Of a stretch of 6,662 nucleotides of DNA, positions 1-6,525 are shown piece by piece; position 1 is the first letter of the stretch, and every line of letters begins with the position of its first letter. The DNA lies in the NCBI GenBank assembly GCA_045656005.1, contig JAZOQG010000064.1, positions 1-6,662 on the forward strand, given 5' to 3'. The position numbers and the translations under genes are program-made. The notes beneath the pieces were generated by a model. It had not been told where the DNA came from and searched no databases. It saw nothing but the letters and a program-made list of their open reading frames with translations. This stretch comes from JAZNQN01 sp045656005. GTDB lineage: Bacteria; Bacillota; Clostridia; UMGS1883; UMGS1540.

Positions 1-540
1 AAGTTCCTCTTTCTCTTCGTCTTCGCCTGCAACATCATCAAATGTTTTCTTTGTAGCAGGGTCAATATTCGCTTTTGCGCGGCTTTTTCCAAAAGACATC
101 ATTCTTCCGCCACCGCCGCCCTGCGACTGCTGAATAAAGAAAAACCAGAATGCAATGAATATTATTATAATTACAACTGTCGGCAATATGGAAAGCCACA
201 GAGGCATTCCCTGTGGAGGCTGCATGGTAAGCTCCAATGTGCCTGATGATACCTGCTCCTTTATAACATCGCCGAGATGTTCATAAAGTATATCAACCGA
301 ATCTATAGCGGCTACAATGTCTTTATATTCTTTGCCCGCTTCCTTTACTGATATATTAAGTCTTGCACGCACCAATTGTTCTTCAACGTAAAGCTCGGAA
401 ATTTCGCCGTTTTTAAGGTGTGTTGCAAAGTCGGTAAAAGTAACCTCCAAATCGCTTCCTGTGTTAAGTAATGTGAAAAGGAAAGCAATTACAACGCAAA
501 GTAAAATGTAAAAGCTTATGTTCTTAAAAAATTTAGACAA
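1..540 (-). CDS. ftsH: ATP-dependent zinc metalloprotease FtsH, N-terminal part (runs off the left edge)
   Basis: FtsH is a membrane-bound hexameric AAA+ protease that extracts and degrades damaged membrane proteins and some regulators. I translated this partial gene by hand; it starts with TTG and the frame stays open to base 1 (180 codons). A short basic N-terminus is followed by a first membrane helix (about residues 9-25), an external domain of about 85 residues, and a second membrane helix (about 115-136, with the run VVIIIIFIAFWFFF). After this comes the typical glycine-rich linker (QSQGGGGGRMMSFGKSRAK, 138-156) and the opening of the AAA domain, TFDDVAGEDEEKEEL (166-180). The Walker, SRH and HEXXH regions lie outside the window. 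TTG is chosen because AAAGGAGG sits 8 nt upstream and no ATG in this frame fits that site. The gene has its own promoter but follows tilS and hpt, a conserved Firmicutes order. Identity is clear from the linker and AAA entry motif. Confidence 0.95.
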   Translation of the reverse strand, partial: MSKFFKNISFYILLCVVIAFLFTLLNTGSDLEVTFTDFATHLKNGEISELYVEEQLVRARLNISVKEAGKEYKDIVAAIDSVDILYEHLGDVIKEQVSSGTLELTMQPPQGMPLWLSILPTVVIIIIFIAFWFFFIQQSQGGGGGRMMSFGKSRAKANIDPATKKTFDDVAGEDEEKEEL

Positions 541-548
541 CTGCAGCG

Positions 549-556
549 CCTCCTTT
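549..556 (-). promoter_or_regulatory. Ribosome binding site of ftsH that decides a TTG start
   Basis: On the minus strand this reads AAAGGAGG, a near-perfect anti-16S match, with 8 nt between it and the TTG codon at 540-538. It supports the rare TTG start. Confidence 0.85.
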
Positions 557-569
557 CAAAATAAGTAAA

Positions 570-598
570 ATTTTAACATAATTATATATATAATTCAA
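570..598 (-). promoter_or_regulatory. Probable sigma-A-type promoter of ftsH
   Basis: On the minus strand there is a -35 box TTGAAT (598-593), a 17-bp spacer, and a -10 box TAAAAT (575-570). A TG one base upstream of the -10 gives an extended -10 (TGTTAAAAT). The predicted start of transcription is near base 563, about 23 nt before the TTG codon, with the ribosome binding site between. The spacer includes most of a 16-bp perfect AT palindrome (580-595). The match to the consensus (4/6 and 5/6 plus extended -10) is good, but the DNA is very AT-rich, so chance matches are possible. Confidence 0.65.
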
Positions 599-608
599 GT
601 GAGTTTAC

Positions 609-638
609 AAAAAATTAATCAAATATTTTATTAATTTT
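609..638 (-). terminator. Weak AT-only terminator-like hairpin at the end of hpt
   Basis: On the minus strand AAAATTAAT (638-630) pairs perfectly with ATTAATTTT (619-611) around a 10-nt loop, and the 3' arm runs into a stretch of six T (614-609). The hairpin overlaps the hpt stop codon. The stem has no G-C pair, so termination would be weak and read-through into ftsH is likely. Confidence 0.3.
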
Positions 639-1170
639 CATAGACATCTCTTTTGAGGATACCAACATATGGGAGATTACGATATTTTTCTGCATAATCA
701 AGCCCGTATCCGACTACAAATTCATCAGGCACGTCAAATCCTACATAGTCTGGTGTTATATCCGCTTTGCGGCGGGAGGGTTTATTTAAAATTGTGCATA
801 TTCTTACGCTTTTTGCACCTCTTGAAAGAAGCATATTTTTAAGGTATGCTAAAGTCATACCACTGTCAAGAATATCTTCGACAATCAAAATTTCTGCATC
901 TTTAATATCACGGTCAAGGTCTTTTCTTATTTGCACAACACCGCTTGTAGTAGTTGATGCACCATAGCTTGAGAGCACCATAAAATCAATTTCTGCAGGA
1001 ATTTTTATTGCACGCATCAAATCTGCCGCAAATATGAAAGAACCCTTTAAAACTGTTACAACCAAAAGCGGACGTCCTTTATAATACTCTGTAATTTCTT
1101 CTGCCATTTCCTCTGTTCTTTTTTTAAGTTCTTCTTCAGAAATTAGTACCTTTAAAATATCTTTCTCCAT
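631..1170 (-). CDS. hpt: Hypoxanthine phosphoribosyltransferase (HPRT)
   Basis: This cytosolic purine salvage enzyme joins hypoxanthine or guanine to PRPP, giving IMP or GMP. The 179-residue protein matches the usual bacterial length (about 175-185). Visible landmarks are the pyrophosphate loop LKGS (41-44), the flexible active-site loop SSYGASTTTSG (67-77), the PRPP-binding motif VEDILDSGMT (97-106, with the acidic pair E98-D99), the purine-binding segment around KPSRRK (130-135), and the C-terminal segment FDVPDEFVVGYGLDYAEKYR (145-164). The ATG is supported by AAGAAGG about 10 nt upstream. It lies 26 nt downstream of tilS and is probably cotranscribed with it. Firmicutes HPRT is known to be inhibited by (p)ppGpp, and HprT together with TilS is reported to activate ftsH in B. 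subtilis; both are family knowledge, not visible here. Nothing is truncated or unusual. Confidence 0.97.
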   Translation of the reverse strand: MEKDILKVLISEEELKKRTEEMAEEITEYYKGRPLLVVTVLKGSFIFAADLMRAIKIPAEIDFMVLSSYGASTTTSGVVQIRKDLDRDIKDAEILIVEDILDSGMTLAYLKNMLLSRGAKSVRICTILNKPSRRKADITPDYVGFDVPDEFVVGYGLDYAEKYRNLPYVGILKRDVYEN

Positions 1171-1196
1171 AATGTTTTATCCTTCTTTCGTATTTT

Positions 1197-2504
1197 TTAA
1201 ACCTCGGATATTTTTAAATACAAAGTATTTTTATCACGAGGTGTGAAATCTTTTGAAACTCGAATGTCACCGACTGCAATTATTGTTCCTTCAAAAAGAA
1301 AAATCGGTATTTTATTTCTTCTTGAAAGTGGGATTTTTTTATCCGAAAAAAAATCGGAAAGTTTTTTATGTCCATTCATGCCTGACGGCAGAAAACTATC
1401 GCCTTCTTCTAAGTTGCGTACCGTAAGGCGGGAACATCTGTCCGAAATAGCAAGATAAGGCTTTTCCGGTTTTTCTTCTGTAAGGCTTACATATTTATTA
1501 AGCTCTTTGATATAAAGCGTTTCATTTTTTTTAATGTCATAAGAAAACAAACACTTTTCATTTTCTTTTATGAATGTTATAAAGTTGTATTCTCTTACTG
1601 CCTTGCTGCCGCATGGAAAAACAAATGTTTTTCCGCTTTGTTTTTCTGAAAGATTTAAAATGTTTTGTATTATATTTTCTGAAATTTCAAGATTTTTATC
1701 TTTCAGAGCTTTAAGTATAACTCTTTTTGCAACGGGTATGGGGAGAGAGGCAAAAATTTTTAAATCTATGCTTCCGTCTTTATAAGCACCCGAATTTTCT
1801 GCAAGGTCCATGATAAAATCGTTATCTTCTTTTAAAAGTGCGGCACTTCGCAAAATAGTATTTTCTGCCGAAGGATTTATTTTACAAAGCATAGGAATTA
1901 CTTCATGGCGAAGTAAATTCCTTGTATATAAATTGAGCTCATTTGTTTCATCCTCTACCCATGTTATGTTATTTTGGATTAAATATTCTTCAATCTCCGC
2001 TTTGGTAAAAAACAAAAGCGGTCTTAAAAGATTTTCTCTTTTTGGCTGCATTACGGATAACCCGCCGCTACCGCTTCCCCTTAACAAATTAAGTAAAAAT
2101 GTTTCTGCGTTATCGTTTTTATTATGAGCGGTAAATATTTTGTGACTGCACGTTTTTTCTGCAACTTCCTCAAAGAAAGCATAGCGGACATTTCTTCCGC
2201 AAAGCTCTTCGGAAATTTTTTGTTCCTTTGCAATTTCGGGGACATCGAAGTGTGCAGAGAAAAATGAAATATTCCATTTTTCACACAGATTTCTTACAAA
2301 ATCTTCGTCTCTTTTTGCAGTTTCCCTTATGCCATGATTTATATGCACTGCATTTATGTTTAAGGCATATTTATCTTTAAGAGAGCAGAGGAGGTGCAAA
2401 AGACACACACTGTCACTACCCCCTGAAATGCCTGCAACAATACTGTCGCCATGGGAGAGCATATTATATTTTTGGATAATTTCTTCAAATTTGTTCGTTA
2501 ACAT
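1197..2504 (-). CDS. tilS: tRNA(Ile)-lysidine synthetase TilS
   Basis: TilS attaches lysine to C34 of the CAU anticodon of a minor isoleucine tRNA, using ATP, so that it reads AUA and is charged with isoleucine. It is normally essential. From the start chosen here the protein has 435 residues. The N-terminal PP-loop domain has SGGSDS (27-32), AVHINHGIR (52-60), TAHNKNDNAET (125-135) and the family loop LLRGSGSGGLSVM (140-152), then EDETNELNLYTRNLLRHEV (184-202). A middle substrate-binding domain and a C-terminal domain follow, the latter with RNLEEGDSFLPSG (363-375), KKLSDFFSDKKIPLSRR (380-396) and VGDIR (411-415). The frame is open to an ATG at 2564, but that ATG lies in the loop of a terminator hairpin and lacks a ribosome binding site, as does the ATG at 2522. 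The ATG at 2504 has AGAGGAAAG just upstream and gives the normal family N-terminus. It precedes hpt and ftsH in the conserved order. Confidence 0.94.
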   Translation of the reverse strand: MLTNKFEEIIQKYNMLSHGDSIVAGISGGSDSVCLLHLLCSLKDKYALNINAVHINHGIRETAKRDEDFVRNLCEKWNISFFSAHFDVPEIAKEQKISEELCGRNVRYAFFEEVAEKTCSHKIFTAHNKNDNAETFLLNLLRGSGSGGLSVMQPKRENLLRPLLFFTKAEIEEYLIQNNITWVEDETNELNLYTRNLLRHEVIPMLCKINPSAENTILRSAALLKEDNDFIMDLAENSGAYKDGSIDLKIFASLPIPVAKRVILKALKDKNLEISENIIQNILNLSEKQSGKTFVFPCGSKAVREYNFITFIKENEKCLFSYDIKKNETLYIKELNKYVSLTEEKPEKPYLAISDRCSRLTVRNLEEGDSFLPSGMNGHKKLSDFFSDKKIPLSRRNKIPIFLFEGTIIAVGDIRVSKDFTPRDKNTLYLKISEV

Positions 2505-2508
2505 ACTT

Positions 2509-2514
2509 TCCTCT
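2509..2514 (-). promoter_or_regulatory. Ribosome binding site that sets the tilS start
   Basis: On the minus strand this is AGAGGA, within AGAGGAAAGT directly before the ATG at 2504-2502. The spacing is short (4-5 nt), but the two upstream in-frame ATGs (2522 and 2564) have no purine-rich site at all, so this is the best start. Confidence 0.65.
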
Positions 2515-2528
2515 GAAAACATAATTTT

Positions 2529-2563
2529 TGTGGTTAAAACTTTATGCAAAAAACCAAACCACA
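2529..2563 (-). promoter_or_regulatory. Alternative leader hairpin competing with the tilS upstream terminator
   Basis: On the minus strand TGTGGTT (2563-2557) is perfectly complementary to AACCACA (2535-2529), with 21 nt between. The first arm includes part of the 3' arm and loop of the terminator-like hairpin at 2573-2554, so the two structures exclude each other. The complementarity is seen directly; a switching role is inference, and chance is possible for a 7-bp match. Confidence 0.3.
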
Positions 2564-2573
2564 TGGGATTTGG
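2548..2573 (-). terminator. Rho-independent terminator-like hairpin upstream of tilS
   Basis: On the minus strand CCAAA (2573-2569) pairs with TTTGG (2558-2554), continuing past a bulged T with CC/GG around a 5-nt loop, and is followed at once by six T (2553-2548). The shape and T run are those of an intrinsic terminator, though the stem is modest. It could end the gdpP-rplI-dnaB transcript or act as an attenuator in a tilS leader. The ATG of the longest possible tilS frame falls in the loop, which argues against that start. Confidence 0.55.
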
Positions 2574-2588
2574 AAAATTGATTTAGAA

Positions 2589-2643
2589 TGGACAAACTGA
2601 ATCCGAAACTGTATGTTATACAGCGAGAGGTGAAGTTTGTTCA
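2589..2643. repeat. Nested inverted repeat, operator-like
   Basis: The outer arms TGGACAAACT (2589-2598) and AGTTTGTTCA (2634-2643) are complementary at 9 of 10 positions, the exception being a G-T pair. Inside lies a perfect 6-bp inverted repeat, CTGTAT-GTT-ATACAG (2609-2623). There is no T run after it, so it is not a terminator. The arms overlap the boxes of a candidate promoter, so it may be an operator or an RNA fold. The symmetry is visible; the function is unknown. Confidence 0.55.
2615..2643 (-). promoter_or_regulatory. Possible promoter for tilS-hpt
   Basis: On the minus strand TGAACA (2643-2638, 4/6 to TTGACA) is followed after exactly 17 bp by TATAAC (2620-2615, 5/6 to TATAAT). 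Transcription would start near 2608, giving a leader of about 100 nt that contains the terminator-like hairpin at 2573-2548. The boxes fall inside the nested inverted repeat, as expected for a regulated promoter, but the -35 is poor. Confidence 0.35.
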
Positions 2644-2666
2644 TAGCAAAAAGGTAGTAAATTAAA

Positions 2667-2692
2667 GAAAAATCGAATTTGTAAGATTTTTC
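2667..2692 (-). terminator. Weak AT-rich hairpin downstream of dnaB
   Basis: GAAAAATC (2667-2674) and GATTTTTC (2685-2692) form a perfect 8-bp inverted repeat with a 10-nt loop. On the minus strand the 3' arm leads into the T-rich stretch TTTAATTT. The stem has only two G-C pairs and the T run is interrupted, so it is at best a weak terminator, about 90 nt past the dnaB stop. Confidence 0.3.
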
Positions 2693-2782
2693 AACAATAA
2701 ATAAAAATAATATGGAAGATGCATCAAACTTTTATAATCAGCTTATCTTTTTGCGGTCTAAACTATTTTACAAATTCCTATA

Positions 2783-4105
2783 TTAACTATGTGCCATGTC
2801 GGGTTCCATATATGTAGTAAATTCCCCACGCCATACGAGCGGAATACTTCCCGTTGAACCATTACGGTGTTTAGCTATAATACATTCTGCCATATTTTGT
2901 TCTTCAGGCGGCAAATCTGTGCCGTTTTTTCTGTTGAGGAACAAAACAATATCGGCATCCTGCTCGATTGAGCCTGATTCACGAAGGTCAGAAAGAATGG
3001 GGGCTTCTCTTGTTTCGCTCTGACGGCTCAGCTGAGAAAGACAAAGCACGGGAACATTTAAGTCCTTTGCCATAATTTTAAGTGAACGTGAAATATCAGC
3101 AACTTCCTGCTGACGGCTATCATGTCTGCCGCCACTTTGAATAAGCTGAAGATAATCGACAACGACCATGCCGAGACCATGTTCAAGTTTAAGACGGCGG
3201 CATTTAGCCCTCATTTCCGAAACGGTTATACCGGGGGTATCATCAATAAAAATAGGCATTCTTACAAGAGAACCCAAAGCATGGGAAACCTTTTTCATAT
3301 CATTCATCGAAAGATTTCCTACTCTGATTTTCTCGCTGTTTATTTTAGCTTCGCTCCAGAGTAGCCTTGAAACAAGCTGTTCTCTACCCATTTCGAGACT
3401 GAATATGGCAACCGGCTCGTTTGACTTATGTGCTACATTTCTCGCAAGGTTTAGGGCAAAACTTGTTTTACCTATACCTGTTCTTGCTGCAAGTATGATA
3501 AGGTCGGTTTTATGAAGACCTGCAGTCATTTCATCAAAGCGGTTATAACCTGTAGGAAGACCTGTTACCTTACCTCCGTTTGCTCTCATCTGCTCCAGGG
3601 TTTTAATGTTTTCGGGCAAAATGTCACGAATATGATAAAAACTTCTTGAAGATTTATTCTGCAAAATTTCAAAGATTTTCTGCTCGGAGCTATCGAGTAC
3701 GGCACCGATTTCATTTTTATCGTCAAAGCACATTTGTGTGATATCGTTTGCAGCAGTAATAAGTTTTCGCAAAATTGATTTCTGCGAAACAATATCCATA
3801 TAATATTTAATGTTTTCTGTGGTGCTTACAACACTTGTAAGGTGGGCGAGATAAGCTACTCCCCCGATTTCTTCAAGTTTTTCATGCAGTTCCTGGGATA
3901 AAGTTACGATATCTATTGGCACACTTCCTGTAAAAAGACGCAATAGTGCCGAGAAAATCTCTTTATGTTGCTGAAGATAAAAATCTTCACTTTTAAGTTG
4001 TTCTATTGCTCTTGTAAGAGCGTCGCTATTTACTATCATGCTGCCAAGTACAGCCTGCTCAGCTTCCAGACTATATGGCATTGTTTTTCCTATTGGCAGT
4101 TCCAT
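2783..4105 (-). CDS. dnaB: Replicative DNA helicase DnaB (called DnaC in Bacillus)
   Basis: This is the hexameric helicase that unwinds DNA ahead of the replication fork, moving 5' to 3' on the lagging strand and binding primase. The 440-residue protein is of normal length and has no intein. The N-terminal helical domain opens with PYSLEAEQAVLGSM (10-23) and runs to about residue 150. After the linker the RecA-like domain starts near TGLPTGYNRFDEMTAGL (181-197). It has Walker A ARTGIGKT (207-214), the catalytic glutamate in SLEMG (E238), Walker B VVVDYLQL (314-321), the segment LSQLSRQSE (356-364), LSDLRESGSIEQDAD (371-385), and the presumed arginine finger in KHRNG (R414). The Walker A has T-G-I where P-S-M is commonest, with the lysine and threonine kept. 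The start lies 6 nt after the rplI stop; its site GGGGAG is formed by the last codons of rplI, which suggests coupled translation. Confidence 0.97.
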   Translation of the reverse strand: MELPIGKTMPYSLEAEQAVLGSMIVNSDALTRAIEQLKSEDFYLQQHKEIFSALLRLFTGSVPIDIVTLSQELHEKLEEIGGVAYLAHLTSVVSTTENIKYYMDIVSQKSILRKLITAANDITQMCFDDKNEIGAVLDSSEQKIFEILQNKSSRSFYHIRDILPENIKTLEQMRANGGKVTGLPTGYNRFDEMTAGLHKTDLIILAARTGIGKTSFALNLARNVAHKSNEPVAIFSLEMGREQLVSRLLWSEAKINSEKIRVGNLSMNDMKKVSHALGSLVRMPIFIDDTPGITVSEMRAKCRRLKLEHGLGMVVVDYLQLIQSGGRHDSRQQEVADISRSLKIMAKDLNVPVLCLSQLSRQSETREAPILSDLRESGSIEQDADIVLFLNRKNGTDLPPEEQNMAECIIAKHRNGSTGSIPLVWRGEFTTYMEPDMAHS

Positions 4106-4111
4106 TCGGAA

Positions 4112-4558
4112 TTACTCCCCTTCAACTAATACTTTAACTTTTGCGGAAATTTCAGGATAAACTTTAACGTCAATTTCTGTTACACCTGCAGTTTTAATAC
4201 CGTCGCCCATTGAAAGTTTTCTCTTGTCAATTACAACGTGAAGCTGCATTTTTATTGCATCTGCAACTGCCTGCGCAGTGATGGAACCGAAAAGCTTACC
4301 ATTATCACCTGCTTTTGCAGAAAGTGTCACCTGCTTGCCTTCGAGTTTTGCAGCAGTTTCTTTTGCAGCTTTTATTTCCTGCTCTTTGTGATATGCTGCA
4401 GCATCTTCCTTGCCCTTAAAATCGTTTAAAGCACCTTTGGTTGCTTCTACGGCAAGTCCTTTCGGAAAAAGAAAATTTCTTGCATATCCGTCACTTACAT
4501 TTACAAGTTCACCTTTTTTACCTTTCCCTTTTACATCAGCATTTAAAATTACTTTCAT
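4112..4558 (-). CDS. rplI: Large-subunit ribosomal protein L9 (bL9)
   Basis: L9 binds 23S rRNA near the base of the L1 stalk and helps keep the reading frame. The length, 148 residues, is standard. The N-terminal RNA-binding domain carries the full family signature at 13-40: G13, G16, V21, G24-Y25, N28-F29-L30, G34, A36, T40. A long alanine- and lysine-rich connecting helix follows (about 41-74). The C-terminal domain includes NGKLFGSITAQAVADAI (86-102), DKRKL (111-115) and IKTAGVTEIDVKVYPEISAKV (121-141). The ATG has AAAGGA about 8 nt upstream, within the 14-nt gap after gdpP. It sits between gdpP and dnaB, a conserved Firmicutes order, and is very likely cotranscribed with both. Nothing unusual was seen. 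Confidence 0.98.
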   Translation of the reverse strand: MKVILNADVKGKGKKGELVNVSDGYARNFLFPKGLAVEATKGALNDFKGKEDAAAYHKEQEIKAAKETAAKLEGKQVTLSAKAGDNGKLFGSITAQAVADAIKMQLHVVIDKRKLSMGDGIKTAGVTEIDVKVYPEISAKVKVLVEGE

Positions 4559-4572
4559 TTCTATCGTCCTTT

Positions 4573-6504
4573 CTATTGCTCGCTAATATATTCATCAATT
4601 ACTCTTATAAGTTCTTTTTCTGCGTTATCAAGGCTTTCTGCTTCAATTTGTGCACCTGCAACCGACATGTGACCGCCTCCGCCCAGCTTTTCCATAATAA
4701 GCTGAACATTAACATTTCCGGCAGAACGGGCGCTTATTACAAAGTGTGAAGAGGAGGGGGCAATTACAAAAGATGTATCAATGCCCGAAATATTCACAAG
4801 TTCGTCCGCAACCTGTGCCACAATGCTTTGGGGTAAATCTTTTTCGCTTTTTGCGATTGCCATATTTTCTTTTAAAATCAAAGCATTTTGCATAAGTGTG
4901 CTTTTAATTTTGTATGTTTCAAAATCGTTTCTGAAAAGTTTCTTAACTTCCATGGGGTCTACACCGCAGCGTCTTAAATATGCTGCCGCTTCCAAAGTTC
5001 TCACACCTGTTTTAAAGGAAAAAGCCTTAGTGTCAAGATATATTCCTGCATATACTGCTGTCGCTTCAATGGAAGTGAGTATTTGTTTATCACTCATATA
5101 CTGAAGCATTTCCACAACCATTTCACAACTTGACGAAGCATAAGGTTCATGATACAAAAGAAGAGAGTTATCTATAAAATCTGCTCCACGTCTGTGATGG
5201 TCAATGACGGCTATTTGCTGTGTCTGAGATAAAAGTTCCGGGCCTTCAACATATGATGCACGATGAGTGTCTACTATAATTAAAAGTGTTTTGGAATTTA
5301 CAAACTCTCTCGCATTTTCAGGCTTTATGAACACATGCTGCCACATGTTTTGCTCTTTTAATTTCTGGGTTATATTTGTAACGAGTGAATCTGCAGAGGC
5401 ACAAACAATATTTACGGGTGTGTTCTGATTAAAACAATAGGATGCGAGGGCTACCGCTGCACCCAAAGCGTCAATATCTGGCTTCGGGTGTCCCATTATA
5501 ACAACACGGTCATTTTGCGAAATAAGTTCCCGAAGGGCATGGGCAACTACTCTCGCTTTTACTTTTGAACGTCTTTCGAGTGCCTTGGTTTTTCCGCCGA
5601 AGTATTCAAAATTTACACCGTTTCTTATAACAACCTGACCGCCGCCACGGCCGAGTGCCATATCGAGAGCGGCAGATGCGAAGGCATCATTTTCTTCAAA
5701 GGTCGCACCGTCAATTCCTACTCCAATACTTAAAGTGGGGGACATTGGAAAATCTTTAAAAGAGTTCTTCACGGTTTCTGCAATGGGAAACTTTTTATTT
5801 TTCATGTCCAAATAGGTTTTATAGCTTAAAATATATAGGAATTTGTCTTTTTCGAGGCGTTTTAAAATCCCCTTGCCTTCGTTTGCCATGGAAATAAAAG
5901 CCTTTTGAAGTTTTCCGCTTATGGAAGGAGCATCTTCTTCGGAAGCTGCTTTTTTCACTTCTTCATAATTATCAACGGAAATTACCATGACACAAGTTTT
6001 TTCGTTTTTAAGTTCAAGACGGATGTTTTCTCTTTCAGTGACGTCGGTAAAATAGAGGAAAAATACTCCTTTCCAGTTTTCGCTTTCGGCTTTGGTGCAT
6101 ACAACTTCATACACTTTATCTGAACATTTGATAATTTGCGGGGCATCTGATAAAAGATTAGGGATATCAAGTTCAGGAAAGAAAGCTGTTATGTCTTGGT
6201 TTGCCAAAAGTGCACCGCCAAGTATTTCCGCAAGTGGTGGATTATACCATAATATTTTCCCGTCAGTATTTATAATAGCTGTGGGGAAAGGACATATTTT
6301 TACCGAGTTTTCTGTCATCTCTCTATGTTTTAAATATACGTATTTTGAAGTGGGACTGAAAAAATATACTTCTCCCCAAATGCATACTATAACTGCCAAA
6401 AGCATCACTGCACCAAAAACATATTGTTTTGCAAGGAAAAGACAAAGTGCAGTAAAAAACAAAAACGCATATAAAATCCATAAAAAGCGCTTATTATTTT
6501 CCAT
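4573..6504 (-). CDS. gdpP: Cyclic-di-AMP phosphodiesterase GdpP (DHH family, membrane-anchored)
   Basis: GdpP hydrolyses the second messenger c-di-AMP to pApA, which affects potassium balance, cell-wall stress and beta-lactam tolerance. The 643 residues match the family (about 650). Two membrane helices (about 7-25 and 27-49) lead into a PAS-like sensor domain (about 65-155, ending YFTDVTEREN). A degenerate GGDEF domain follows (about 168-295): the GGDEF site reads EKDKF (218-222), while LSIGVG (258-263) and LGRGGGQVV (284-292) remain, so it should not make c-di-GMP. The DHH domain has GHPKPDIDALGAA (338-350; H339, D343, D345), VDTHR (D412), VIDHHRR (D435-H436-H437) and D491, the expected metal ligands. 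The DHHA1 domain carries GGGGH (608-612). The start has GAAAGGAA about 7 nt upstream. First gene of the gdpP-rplI-dnaB operon. In Bacillus the PAS domain can bind heme and (p)ppGpp inhibits the enzyme (family knowledge). Confidence 0.96.
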   Translation of the reverse strand: MENNKRFLWILYAFLFFTALCLFLAKQYVFGAVMLLAVIVCIWGEVYFFSPTSKYVYLKHREMTENSVKICPFPTAIINTDGKILWYNPPLAEILGGALLANQDITAFFPELDIPNLLSDAPQIIKCSDKVYEVVCTKAESENWKGVFFLYFTDVTERENIRLELKNEKTCVMVISVDNYEEVKKAASEEDAPSISGKLQKAFISMANEGKGILKRLEKDKFLYILSYKTYLDMKNKKFPIAETVKNSFKDFPMSPTLSIGVGIDGATFEENDAFASAALDMALGRGGGQVVIRNGVNFEYFGGKTKALERRSKVKARVVAHALRELISQNDRVVIMGHPKPDIDALGAAVALASYCFNQNTPVNIVCASADSLVTNITQKLKEQNMWQHVFIKPENAREFVNSKTLLIIVDTHRASYVEGPELLSQTQQIAVIDHHRRGADFIDNSLLLYHEPYASSSCEMVVEMLQYMSDKQILTSIEATAVYAGIYLDTKAFSFKTGVRTLEAAAYLRRCGVDPMEVKKLFRNDFETYKIKSTLMQNALILKENMAIAKSEKDLPQSIVAQVADELVNISGIDTSFVIAPSSSHFVISARSAGNVNVQLIMEKLGGGGHMSVAGAQIEAESLDNAEKELIRVIDEYISEQ

Positions 6505-6525
6505 AGATTATTCCTTTCACGGCTT

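Larger units (their letters stand above)
2505..2782. other. 278-bp intergenic region between dnaB and tilS
   Basis: No convincing gene lies here. The region is AT-rich and holds, in transcription order on the minus strand, an AT-rich hairpin (2692-2667), a nested inverted repeat (2643-2589) overlapping a possible promoter, a terminator-like hairpin with a T run (2573-2548), an alternative hairpin that shares sequence with it (2563-2529), and the tilS ribosome binding site (2514-2509). It separates the gdpP-rplI-dnaB operon from tilS-hpt. Confidence 0.8.

Noticed and set aside
2505..2564. Longer tilS beginning at the ATG at 2564 (20 extra residues, MWFGFLHKVL...)
   Set aside because: No ribosome binding site is present, the ATG lies in a terminator-like loop, and the extra residues precede the normal TilS N-terminus.
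2534..2644. 36-codon minus-strand frame in the tilS leader (possible leader peptide)
   Set aside because: The bases before its ATG are pyrimidine-rich (ACTACCTTTTTGCT), with no ribosome binding site, and its codons show no run of one amino acid that would suggest attenuation.
767..5104. Several other plus-strand and out-of-frame minus-strand open frames of 62-115 codons inside hpt, tilS, dnaB, rplI and gdpP
   Set aside because: All lie wholly or mostly within strongly supported genes, lack recognisable domains, and are expected by chance opposite AT-rich coding DNA.
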